Positions 22,330 to 33,148 of a DNA stretch of 64,000 nucleotides are shown here, piece by piece. Source of the stretch: Anthostomella pinea. Taxonomy: Eukaryota; Ascomycota; Sordariomycetes; Xylariales; Xylariaceae. The notes beneath the pieces were generated by a model that worked only from the letters and a program-made list of their open reading frames with translations, ran no database searches and was not told the origin of the DNA. Within the stretch, counting starts at the first letter, position 1; every line of letters starts with the position of its first letter. The stretch is from NCBI GenBank assembly GCA_963556695.1, contig CAUWAG010000020.1, positions 5,456,001 through 5,520,000 on the forward strand, written 5' to 3'. The position numbers and the translations under genes are program-made.

Positions 22330-23457
22330 AGTGTGACGATGGTGTGGGACACTGGATATCGTACTTCAGACGGACAGGCTTTATTAGACACGCGCCAAGT
22401 AGCTCGCACGAATCGCAGAAGTGAAGGCAAAAATAACGGGACCGGACACACTTTATAAGATGGACGACGGTTGGCACATGCTAGAGTCTGGGGATGTGGT
22501 CAGTTGGTTGTCCCATTCATGGGAGCAGACTGAATGCAGATCGACATGGAATGCTGGTGACATTGTGACAAGGAAGGGTCAAATTGCCCGAGACAATCCC
22601 TGCAACTGTCCTCTCCGAGCCTTGAGGTGAGGCTGTAGCTTCCCCGGATGTGCCTGGAAGGCCCCTAAATATGGTGTACCAGAGGGCTGAATGGCCGAAG
22701 TTACAGCGGCAATCCCCGCATTCGCATCTCTTGGCGTTCATGCGTCGTGCCTGCTGCCCGCCTCCTCGGCCCCCTGTCTCACTTGATGAGATGAAGGGCT
22801 TCGCCAATCAACGACCAGAGATGCCGTAGCTAATCCCTGTTTGATGGCCTGATCGGGCAGGTGGGGTACTTGAAACGCAGGAAGTCAGGGTAGTCCATGT
22901 TAGCGTAACGTACCAATTTTTTACCCCGGAATTTGGGGGAATCAAGAGAGCGCAAACCAGCTGCCTTGCTTCTTCCATCGCCAAACACCCTAATTTCTAA
23001 AAGGGGAGGTTGTCATTTGTTATTTGGCTGGGATCGATGTTTCCATAACCTAGGCTCTTCTTTGCGGCCCTGATCACGAGCTGCTGTTGGCCGAGCTTGC
23101 TGGAATGTCGGCCCCTCAAATATTACCGATTACAACCAGCCGATTGTAGGTCACGAGAAAGACAGCCAAGTACTTAGTAGGTAAGTAAGATGTATGCTAG
23201 TACAGCCCTACCACGCGATGGGCGACTACTTACCTATGTATTCACCAAAGGGACACCCAGCCCCGTCGGTCTACCGTAATGGCCATCGTGTATTATTTAC
23301 GAAAGCCCAACACAATATCATCTTTTGCCTCGACTTTCAACCCGGATACACCCACTGCGCCAACGCACTTCCATGGGGCCAGTAGGTATCAAGCCCGTCA
23401 TCCTCCGTGGGTCAGCGCTGGATTGGTTACAATATCAAGCATGTATAGCCAGCCGGC
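22330..23457. other. CFEM gene promoter and peroxygenase 3' flank
   Basis: No gene is supported. Two sequences near 22465 and 22680 look like TATA-poor promoter DNA, and TACTTAGTAGGTAAGTA occurs near 23170. Confidence 0.4.
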
Positions 23458-24429
23458 CTACAGCAGATGTCTTCTCACCGAGGGTGTAAGCCCAGAAGCT
23501 GCCGCCATGACTGCTTCTAGGGAAGCGTTCAAGTCATCCGCAGTCACCGGAGTAGGCCACTTGGCCCAACCCTCAGGGAGTCGTTCATGGCCTACAAATG
23601 AGGTCAGTACGGAGCTGAAACTAAGCCGAGTAGAATTCGACCTTGACGGCTTACGGAAGAAGGTATTTATCCAGTCCCGCACCGGGTTGCCATCGGCGTC
23701 CCGCATTAGAAGCATGTATAGCCCGGCGGACCCGAAGCACACCGTCATGGGCGGCGTTCCCTCGGGCGACTTCGGGTCGAACTCCGGATTGGCGGCGTCG
23801 TCCGCCGCGAACCGGTCCACGCACACCTGTGCGGCATCCTGGACGGACACGACGGGATTGTGGAAGTGCGCAAAGCTCATGTCCCAGATGGTGGCGTTGA
23901 AGCTGTGGTTGTCGCCAAAGAAGATGTCGTTGCGGCTCATGCTGCCGTCCACCTCGCCGGGGACTGGGGATTCGACAACAGTTAGACCGACACCGACGGA
24001 CAGGGACGAGCAGTGAGAAGGGATCGTGTTACTTACAGCCGTGTATGGCCAGGTCGTCTAGATGTATGGTATCATCATACTCGGTCGTGGAACCACCGAC
24101 GCCCGCTGCTATGATGCTGTCTATCAGACTTGGATGGAAGTTGGCGGCTTCGACGATGCCTGCTCTGATTTCGGCGAACGAAACGTTGAAACCATCGCGG
24201 GGGATGAAGCCGTGGTTCGCAAAGGTGTTGATTCCAGGACATGGACTGCGGCCTGGAATTGTGTCCGTTAGTGGTCTTGCTGATGTACACTGTAGAAGCC
24301 AACGCAACTGTCCGCCAGACTGGGGTAAATACGATCAGTCTCAAGGGGTTTTTGATAGGGGTGGGAGGCGCAGCCGCATTGGGTGACGGTTGCGAGGACC
24401 GCGAGTGTCACAGCGAACTTCGGGTACAT
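23458..24429 (-). CDS. Secreted chloroperoxidase-like heme-thiolate peroxygenase
   Basis: The family (chloroperoxidase/unspecific peroxygenase, short type) uses hydrogen peroxide for halogenation or oxygenation outside the cell. Four exons close in phase: 24429-24333, 24252-24037, 23963-23655 and 23591-23458, giving 251 aa. Donors are GTATTT, GTAAGT and GTAAGC, with CTAAC and CTGAC branch sites. The signal peptide covers about the first 21 residues. SPCPGINTFANHGF supplies the proximal Cys of the PCP motif. The acid-base motif normally reading EHD..S reads EVDGSMSR here, so the usual His is Val. FFGDNHSFN and the C-terminal FFRHERLPEGW are family landmarks. The His replacement may alter activity. 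Confidence 0.88.
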
Positions 24430-26640
24430 TCTTTCTCATGATTTCGTACTGCTCCCCTGAGGCGCTCGTCTTGGCAGCAAATGGGCTTGGCTAGGGAGTG
24501 ATTCCCAATGTAACTCGGCAGTTTAAAACGAAGAGTGGATGGTACTCTTTCGTTTTCCATGCCCATCTGTGAGGGATTCAAGGCTACATATGAAGATCGA
24601 TTTAGCCAGTGTGGACTAACACAGACAGACCATACCGTTCTCGTGGCTGTGAATCATTGCTGATGCATACGCTCACATCACCACCATCGCATTCATTCGT
24701 ACATCGCATTTCTTCGTATTTCCTCGGTCACGTCGGTTAAGTGCCGACGGGAGTGCGGGACCAGCATGTACAGCTATTCGTGGCGCAGGCGGCACAATCT
24801 GATGTCAGCTTGATGCCTTATGCGAAGTTTTCGGATAGCGACCCGACGTCTCTTATGAGTAGGCGGAATCTCGCCATGCAGGTTATGTGTTATCAACCCG
24901 CAAAGGCATATCATCATATGTAATAGTCCGAGCTAGACAAATTCGGGAGCGTTGGGTTCCCTTTGGGGACAATATCACAAGAAAAGGGGCACATCGACTA
25001 GAGCCCAGACCTGCGGCACAGAGAGTCTCGTGGACAGCTTCAATAGGCGGACTAAGTATATAAGCCGCCGTGACGAGGTGCCCTGCATACCACGCTCATA
25101 GATCAAACATCTCACGATGTGTGCTAGCTCGTCCTCCAGCGTGAAGCGACCCTTTCAAAATTTGGCTACATGGAGGCCACCCGGTTGCAGTATCGGCAGC
25201 TTAAGATGATGAATGAGAAATGAGTTTATCGACTGGAGACTGGCTCTGGCGTAGGTGCGGCCTGTTTGAGTTTGACCATGCTCTCTTCACCAGTTCCCGC
25301 GTGCTCGCCCCTGAGTGACCGATCGAGAGAGCGTCGTTACTATGACTCACTCGACTTGAACCACCACCTCTTAGTTCACCGCCTGGTTCATCGCAAGGAG
25401 TGGTAAGTCGTGCGGGACTAGTAGTGCTTGCCACTTCGACTCATCTAGTGTGCTTCTTGTTTCCATCTCGCTAGTCGGCATCAGCACCTTCGATGTAATG
25501 ATGAGACTTCTCCACGCCGTATTTGGTCAGTCTACGCGAATTCGCATTCTCCAAAGGTCCTTTCTTCTTGACTTTCTTTCTCATTGCTTCCTCGCATTTG
25601 GCAGTTTCTCCGCCGACCTCCTTAACCACTATCTCTTCAAGCATTCTCTGCACATTTTCCCCTATCATCGCCCGGGCTTCAGAAAATGGTATTGAAGCAG
25701 TAGATTCCTCGTGACGGGTTTCCCTTCGAGCTTCGACACCGGTCTTTGTGCCGTCATATCTGGTGAAGAAGTGTCGCGAGGATCCAGCTCATCATCATGC
25801 CACTCCTCGTGCTCGGGGAACTGCAGCAGCGTCCTACGCAAGCCTTCCATATTCCAATCAGGACGTTACATGCTATAATCTGGACAATGTGTCTCTCGTG
25901 AAGCTGGCGCGTCATGTCCACAGCTCGATTATTGTAAGAGGTGGAGTCTCTGGTGTCGAAAACGGCATCGGCTGGTGCAAAGGACCCCCGAGGAGCTGCA
26001 AAACCAGGAAGCCGTGCAGGCTTCTCGATCAAACCCGAAGATGTCTGCCAAAGTGACGAAGGCTCGAAGACGAGACAGCGGATAAAAATTCTTCCCTCTC
26101 GGCTGCTACTCTTTCGACCTGCGCCTCTTTTTTACCCTACCATACCCACTTCCTCGAACAAAACCCTTTATCGATATTTCTCCTGTTGCCCACAAGCCCT
26201 TCTTACCACTGCATTCCCACTCTATCGCCCACATTTCGCAGCCAGTTCTCTCTGTAGCCAATGGAGCACCACCGCATCTGGGCTTTCAGCGCTATGATCC
26301 GATATCTGGTTGTGGAAGTTCCCTACCCCCTCAGATGAAGATAGGCTGCCAGTATCACAGACCCAGAGCACGACGTCAAAGTCTCCTTGAGAAGGACCTT
26401 GGTCCTGTCGCCCAGACACTGAAGCGAACGATGGTGGACCAACTCGAGGAGACGAGTGGTCTTTTCGGAACTACAATCGACAGCAGTATCCCATTATCCG
26501 ACCACTGGCGCCACTGAATCACTAGAGTACGTCTTTGTACACTTATCACTTCTTGTCTGTTTAATATGTGCTGCTGGATTGGACACGAGTGAAGCCTGGC
26601 TTGGCGGTCTCTTAGCCAAGGCTTGAACAAATTACACTAC
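24430..26640. other. Intergenic, possible small coding relic
   Basis: No intact gene is supported. On the minus strand, two overlapping frames at 25850-25665 and 25735-25471 read as a hydrophilic, Glu/Lys-rich peptide in adjacent frames, which could be a relic broken by a frameshift. CT-rich sequence lies near 26130-26220. Confidence 0.35.
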
Positions 26641-26780
26641 ATCTACTGATATTTACAGTGGATGTGTGTATTATAAATCTACTGAAGGCCGAAATCAGTG
26701 GTCTACTGAGGCTCTGAATGGACGTAATTGGTGGTGTATGTATGAATTTCGCGTTGTTAACGATTTTCTACTAAAATACT

Positions 26781-26822
26781 CGTTTTAAGTCGTTTTAACT
26801 CCTTTTAGCTCCTTTTAACTCC
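26781..26822 (+). repeat. Four tandem 10-bp units
   Basis: CGTTTTAAGT, CGTTTTAACT, CCTTTTAGCT and CCTTTTAACT follow each other at the left edge of the AT-rich block. They differ only by transitions and one transversion. Confidence 0.7.
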
Positions 26823-27577
26823 TCGTATATACTATCCGTGGTGTTTTCTTTGTAGATAGCACTTATTACAGCTTTAAAGCCTCGATTGAGTATTGGTAGT
26901 TCTTCTTTCCGCGTTTTAACACCTTTATCTTTATTATTTCGTTATAAACTTTTAATACTCTTTAAAGTTATTTACGATATCTTTAAAGCACGCAGTGTTT
27001 ATTTAAGCTTTAAAATATCAGGTCTAGGTTGTATACCGACTATAACGTTTTTTACTTAATGTTTTTATTGTAATATTTACAATATCAACGTTGTCAAAAG
27101 TAAAAAAGCCGACTTTATTATTTATATTAAATTTTTATAAAACCATGATAATCTTCATAGTAATTTTCGCTTATATAACAAATAATCCTTTTAAATATAT
27201 TTAAGATTAACTTATGAGGCTTATTATAATAGTTATTAAATCTTTATTTATAAAAAAAAAGTTTATGTAAATCTCAAATAACTTTAATAATTATAAAAAA
27301 GTTTAAGATTTACAACGAAGTATATTAGATTTTTAACATAAATTCGGTCCTTTATTTATTTTTTCCTTATAAGAGGCCTTTTTCGCGTTAAAATTAGTAG
27401 AACTATTTAATTAGTTGGAGATGAAAGACTGATATTGTAACCTTAAAAATCGACGCCTTACAAGGCGCTATTATTTAGCTACTATACTATCACTTCAGCT
27501 ACCGTACTAGCTACGCCGCCGCACTAGCCATGCCACGGTACTAGCTACGTTATCGCACCGGCGCACGCTGTAACCAC

Positions 27578-27860
27578 GGACCCTGGAGACCCGGGGTTCG
27601 AATCCGGGTGAAAACGACTTTTACTCTTTTTTTTAAAAAATTCCGTATCTACTTTAGAAACCCGAGGTTCGAATCCGAGTAAAAAGGACTTTTACTTTTT
27701 TTACTTTAAAAAAAAACCGTATCTACCCTGGAAACCCGGGGTTCAAATCCAGGTAAAAATACGTTTTAATTTGTTTTTAAAATCCGGTATATACCGTAGA
27801 AACCCGGGGTTTAAGTTCAAGTAAAAATGACTTTTACTGTTTTTTAATCCCGTATTTACT
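27578..27860 (+). repeat. Tandem array of tRNA T-arm-like units
   Basis: Four units about 70 bp long each contain a box-B-like core: GGTTCGAATCC at 27595-27605, GGTTCGAATCC at 27666-27676, GGTTCAAATCC at 27740-27750 and the decayed GGTTTAAGTTC at 27809-27819. Spacings are 71, 74 and 69 bp. Each core is flanked by near-complementary CCCGG/CCGGG-type arms, followed by a GACTTTTACT stretch with T runs (possible Pol III terminators) and then CCGTATCTAC. I see no complete tRNA cloverleaf, acceptor stem or clear box A. Confidence 0.75.
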
Positions 27861-27989
27861 TTTAAGCTTCAAGGTCTAAACTTTTATATAAACATAATTT
27901 TTCTTTTTTCTTTGTTCAAAAATGTAATCTCTACTTAATCTATTTATGTTTAAACTTGTATAAAAGCAACTAAGTTTTAAATTTGTTAT

Positions 27990-28192
27990 TGTCAGATGTT
28001 GGATCCCAGATATGGTGCGCTTAGGTGCAGTACCCACTAGGGGGCTGTCAAAGGAACAGTGGATCCACCTTGGCATAGTGCAGTATGGTATTTAGCTGTA
28101 GATCAGCCCTGCCAAGCATACTTGAGAATAACAACAACATTTGCAGCGCCTGCTCACACCCCAAAGGCTTGTGACCCTTCTAGAATCTCACA
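27990..28192. mobile_element. Solo LTR, 203 bp, with 5-bp target-site duplication
   Basis: The segment begins TGTCAGATGTTGG and ends AATCTCACA, so it has TG...CA ends. It is flanked on both sides by GTTAT (27985-27989 and 28193-28197). Its composition is GC-normal inside an AT-saturated block, so it inserted after the block decayed. Its orientation is not determined. The internal retrotransposon has been lost, presumably by LTR recombination. Confidence 0.75.
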
Positions 28193-28680
28193 GTTATTTA
28201 GTTTCAAAATTCAACGTTAAAAACCGAGTGCTTAAATTTTTGCTTTTTCAAAATACTATTTAAAACACGGCATTTAAAACTAAATAAATATAGTGTTAAA
28301 AAAAACCTAAATACTTTAAAAACTCGGAACTTCAAATCAAGTAAAAGCTACTTTTTCTTTTTAAACTTCTGTTTAAAACAATTACGTTAAAATTTTAGCG
28401 TTTAAGATGAAACAAAAGCAACTTTTTACAATTACCTCCGTTTTGTAGATTTATTATTTAAATCTTTTAAGAAGTATTAGGTTAAAAACTTGGGTTTTAA
28501 ACTGAAATAACAATTCTTTTCGTATAAAATAAATACAATAAAGTTTTATTATGAATTAATAATAGAAACTTCTTAATAAGTGCTCTAATTATTTGAATTT
28601 TTATTAAAAAAAGATTGTTAATATATAGTATACTTGTTAGATCCACGCGATTCCAGCCTGCATACCACCTATACTAAGAC

Positions 28681-29760
28681 CTACATGTCCGATGGCCGCC
28701 AGCTCTCAGCGGCCCTGTGTGAGGGCGAGTCGCTCGGGTCAGGCCGGAAGGGGTGAATGGCGCCGGTATCATAGTGAACGTATCCAGTCAACGCGCTGTT
28801 GACCAGGTTGGCAGAGACAGCGAACGGGTGAGGTTCGGCAATACGAGTGTGAACCAGCTGGGGGATCGCATCAGGATGGATAAAGACCTATCAAAGTAGC
28901 GATTAGCAAAGGCTTCCCTGCGAGGGGTTCGGCTTGGAACCGTTCATTTACAATATCATCATCGATCTTGACGTAGATGGTATCGTCTTCGACCACGGGG
29001 TCCCATATGCACCCGTAGCTAGAACCCAGACACGCGCCTGGCCTTACGATCTTGTAGTGCGGCTTCCTCCGTGACACCAGTTCGTCCAGGTAGGCTAGGT
29101 CTTCCTCGTTGTCTGTACGCACCATGAACCAGACCTCGTCAAGATGGCCACCATTGTCGGCCATGTTCTGCATAAGATAGCAGTCCAGGAAATCGACAGT
29201 CCTCTTCCGCCCATAGAACACCAAAGCCTTGACTGTGACGCCGGCAGGTTTCCTCCAGCCTCCATGCGGCGCCGAGCTCGTGAGTGTAGTGTTGGAATGG
29301 GCGACTTTCGACTTGTATGCACCCTTCGCATTTACGGGCCATGTTGTGCACATGCCCGGGACCTCAAGCTGAACAGGAGGCAAAGGACCTGTCGCCCCGG
29401 CGAATGCCTCTTTGGGTGTCTCGACAAAGGGTGTTGTGGGTGGCGTGGATGCAGATGGTATAGAGGATGGGGAGGAGTTGGGGGGTGTAGAGGATGTTGA
29501 TGGTGCTCCATTGTATACGGCGCGATGATCGATGTGAAGGAGAACCCCTGATATGGCTATGATGATGATGACAGCGAAGATGAGAAGCCGCCGAATGTCA
29601 TGATTCCGTCGATGTAAAATTTTATTGTTTTGAACGATCTGGTGCCACCACGACGGTCCTTGATGTACTTCCGTGGCGTTGGACTTGAGCTCATTGGACT
29701 GCAGTCCAGTCCGCTACTCTTCGTCCCAGTTGATAGAGGTGCCTGGGGATTCGAGGTCAT
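28681..29760 (-). pseudogene. Glycosyltransferase-like type II membrane protein, frameshifted
   Basis: The body reads as a fungal glycosyltransferase-like protein: a membrane anchor LLIFAVIIIIAISGVLL near the N-terminus, a Ser/Pro/Thr stem, VTVKALVFYGRKR, DEVWFMVRTDNEEDL and a DDDI metal-binding motif in TIYVKIDDDI. An intron at 28951-28888 (GTAAAT donor, GCTAAT branch) joins DDDI to VFIHPDAIPQLV. Exon 2 ends at TAG 28681. The ATG at 29760 opens a different frame. The two frames meet at AGTCCAGTCC (29703-29712), a 5-bp tandem duplication; counting one copy only, the frames join. The gene stops within ~40 bp of the AT-rich block and seems short for its family, so the 3' end may be lost too. 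Confidence 0.7.
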
Positions 29761-29986
29761 CCTCTACCGGACTTGTTGAATATCGTAAGCCTCCCATTGA
29801 TGCAGTAACACAAGGCGCTCGGTCTGACAGGTGTGAAACAGGAGGGTACGCCAAGATGAAGGACGGTAGACTGCGAGGGACATCCTCTCATGCAGCCAGT
29901 TCCGCAAGGGGCTGACATCCCAGGATATATACGTAAGTCGCGTACCGTATGCGAGACACGAAAGATGCGACATGCAGACCCTCCAA

Positions 29987-30430
29987 TGTTGGTGAGACAA
30001 TATCACACCTCCACTGCGAGCCACCTGCCTCGCGTGCCGTCGTCAGTCATCGCATGCAGTCATCCTACCAGCGAGAAGAGTAATTATAGGTAACAAGGAT
30101 GGTAATAGGTAGCGCGAGGCTATACCGGAGGGTCTCTAGATCCGTACTAAATAAAGTCTTATTTTCATGCTTCAGTACTGTTAATCATGTTGTTGATCAT
30201 GGTGTTGATCATGTTGCTGATCATGCTGTTGATCATATTATTGATCATGTTTTAATCCTCTTGCTAATCCTGTTCCTAATCCTGCTGCTAATCCTATTGT
30301 TAATCATGTGTTGATCATGTTATTGATCATGATAGAAGTCCCACTTCCTTATATTTCTAGCAGAGAAAGTACGGATCCATATAGCGTCGCGCTTCCTATC
30401 ACCATCCTTATTACCTGTATAGTTCCAACA
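29987..30430 (+). mobile_element. LTR-like relic, copy 1
   Basis: The segment begins TGTTGGTGAGACAATATCAC and has a plausible end GTTCCAACA at 30430, giving TGTTGG...CCAACA termini. It contains an AATAAAG polyadenylation-like signal near 30150 and a 12-bp repeat tract. Its first ~120 bp match 31206-31330. No target-site duplication is visible, so the ends are tentative. Confidence 0.5.
30180..30333 (+). repeat. Degenerate 12-bp tandem repeat (GTTGATCAT type)
   Basis: Units of the form TGTTGATCATGT repeat at 30180-30255, change to GCTAATCCTGTT units at 30256-30300 and return to TGTTGATCATG at 30301-30333. GATCATG-type palindromic words recur throughout. The chance open frame over it reads VDH and LIL repeats and is not a gene. 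Confidence 0.8.
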
Positions 30431-31205
30431 TTAGTCCCTTTCGTATTTAAGGACCCAAGGAGGTGGGCATATCTGCCTTGGGCTGAAGGCTGACGGGAGG
30501 ACCCTGGGATGCCAAGTATTCAGTGCATGTCCGACCTCGACCTCCTGTCAGAACACTCGAATCAGAACCTGACGTCAGGAGAATTCTCCGTACACATAGG
30601 TATTGATTGCATCTCTATTGTAATCAGACCGGGGGCACTATGCCGCATTAGTAGTGGTAGCACAGTCGCAGAGAGTCTCACTGCCAGGACCAGTATTCAC
30701 TTCCGATTGGACCATTGGCTATTTGTGTGCCTTGCAGGGCTGACTAGTACGGGAACCCTCTTACCCCTATTCCGACAGTACTCTGGTGACCAGACTCTGA
30801 ATCTTACTGTTCAAACATCTCGAGAACACGAGATCATCTCACCTTGATCGAGGTGTCTGGAATTCGTACCTGCCTTGGCAGCTTGGCTGTGACACACTCA
30901 TCAAGAGAATGGAAAAGCGAAAGCCCATTACAGATGATACGTCAAGCATTTTCCCCGATCGAGGTCATTCCACTGCCAGCTTGTCCCCGTCCATGGCCCA
31001 GCCGTGGGCGACGAGTGTACTGCTGGCACGTAATTTAGTCAAGGCATCAATCTGCTTATCGTCATCATCAATCATTAAACGTTTAGATTTCATTCGATGA
31101 GTCGATTGATAGTAGAAGATCGGGTTCACCTTTTGGCTACCGAGTACCGAGTAGGGCCCACGAGTTCTAACAATAAATAATATCAATATTCGCCCGACAG
31201 AAAAA

Positions 31206-31330
31206 TGTTGATGAGACAGTGTCACGCCGCCACTGCAAGCGACCTGCTTGTTAGGGCAGGCTGAGTCTTGCCTGCAGTCGTCAGTCATCACATGCAGTCA
31301 TCGAGCTGAGTAAGAAGAGCAATTGAGCTC
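31206..31330 (+). mobile_element. LTR-like relic, copy 2
   Basis: Begins TGTTGATGAGACAGTGTCAC and matches the 5' part of 29987-30430, including CGTCAGTCATC and CATGCAGTCATC, in the same orientation about 1.2 kb away. The right end is not resolved. Most differences between the copies are transitions, plus an insertion of about 20 bp in this copy. Confidence 0.5.
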
Positions 31331-33148
31331 CCAAAGAACCTTTGATTTATTCCTTTTTCTACGCCATGGGCAGGCAACGCAGATACTAACTGACAAAGGG
31401 ACCAAGGTTCTAATACAGTCGGGAAGGGACATAATCAAAAGGCTACGCCGTCGAGTCTGATACGATATTGTGCCCATTCAGAAAACATCGTCTCAAGAGG
31501 GCAATTCAAAACAGGAAATCAAAGTCAAATACTCAGATTGCCCTAGGAACGTCATCAACTCGAGACAGGGACGGGTAGCGCTGTGGTCATATTAGATGAC
31601 TGTATCATTCACTTCAGAACCAGCTTAAGACGCCAAGTTCTGTATATGACGTTGAGCAAGCATGCGGATGCGTGTCTCGGAATAACGAAACGCCACGGCT
31701 TAGTCTGGTGCCCAAAAGTCTCACATCCAGGTGTGCTTACCACACTTCACTGACAGCCCGGATCAGGTCATGTCATGTTCACCCCAGAACTTGCATCATG
31801 GTAAATCTGCAAACCAGGCCTCCAGCCCTGCGTTCGCCTGCACGACGAGGGATGGGTGGTTCGCGTCAAGCGCTCCGATAGTCCTCTATTCCAGCTGGAG
31901 TATAAAGCGGTGTGCTATCTTCCTTACAGCAGAAAACAACCGGACCTCACCTTGTGGTGCTTATCCCTCCTCTCTCACGTCTTCCGAACGCACCTAGTGA
32001 GCATGACGCGCCATGCAGCTCCAAGTGCTCAGTTTCTCGCCTGAGATGTTCTTCAAAGGCGGCAGCATCTCCGATACTACATAACATCATGGGGACGAGA
32101 CATAAGCCCCCCTTCATTTCATCGTGCTACATGCAGATTGCCGGACCGCCGTGTCTCAAACATGCCATATCTTGAAGAAAAGCCAGCCAGTCTGTAGCTA
32201 CCTACTGAGCGAAGGCATCCTCGAGTATCCCATCAGGGGCAGACAGGCAGACTATAAAACACCGACGAATTCACAATCCACAACCACCCCTATCATTGAA
32301 GAAAGTCTCGAGTCCTCACCAGGCGTACGCCCCTACGCCACATCCCGTTCCTCAACCGCGACGGCCTTCATCAAGACAAAAAATCACATCACCCAACCCC
32401 CCATGACTTTCAGATTCCGCCCTACCAAGCCCGAGCTCAGGCGCCTGGCAAATCTACGACATACCGTGCTTTGACGTCTGTAGAAGAAACCCTGGGTGAA
32501 TACGAGGGTGCTTCTCCATGCATGCAACACAGGCCACACACCCAAAGCTCGCTCCTCTGTTCCCACCGCACACACAAGTCCTCCTACGATGGGGGCCAAC
32601 AAACCGGGATGTAGAATAACTAACTACACGCTGGGCTATATTGCAGAGCTACAATGGCCGATGAAGAGAATTGAAACGACAGCTGAACATACGTGTAGAA
32701 CACGGGGAAAATCAAGGCGAAAGAGAAAGAATGTTATGAAAAGGGATTACGTGGATATTGTCGTAAAGCAAGGCAACACTACCCACAAAGCCACCGAGTC
32801 ACTATAAACTATCACCGGAATAACATCATTCAGAGTCTTTAATAGGTGTCATTCATTATGTCCTCTCTGTTGCCTCGTGGCAACGTCGCGCCGCGATGGT
32901 ACAGATGTGTCTCATCCATTATACAACAAACATCTCTAGCGGTCATGTACCCATGCCTACGCTCTTCTACAACGGAGGCTGCTGTGTCTTCACCGCCCCT
33001 TTTCTAACCGGGCCGCAGAGCATGCCTTCCCATCATGACCCAGATGTCCACGCGATGGGTCGCAGAAACATGGAACAACCGGTAAAAAGCCGCCAGACCG
33101 CACGCTATTGCAGATGACGTCGCTCATGTCTCATAATCGTTCCTTCTC
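31331..33148. other. No gene supported
   Basis: Short frames only, none with recognisable features. The right end should hold the 3' UTR of the NIPA gene. Confidence 0.45.

Larger units (their letters stand above)
26640..28640. repeat. AT-rich block with RIP-like composition
   Basis: About 2 kb of DNA that is visibly very AT-rich compared with the surrounding GC-balanced sequence. It has no open frames of note and contains long A and T runs. It encloses a T-arm-like tandem array (27578-27860) and a GC-normal solo LTR (27990-28192). Such blocks in Pezizomycotina usually are transposon remains saturated with RIP mutations. I cannot identify the original element. Confidence 0.8.

Noticed and set aside
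25471..25850. Glu/Lys-rich minus-strand frames
   Set aside because: Frames do not join with clear splice sites and no homology is recognisable; could be a relic only.
27578..27860. Calling the T-arm-like units true tRNA genes
   Set aside because: Only the T-arm-like portion is present; stems are imperfect and 5' halves are missing, so I list them as repeats.
30099..30314. Apparent VDH-repeat protein
   Set aside because: The frame is produced by the GATCAT tandem repeat and then runs into LIL repeats; this is simple sequence.
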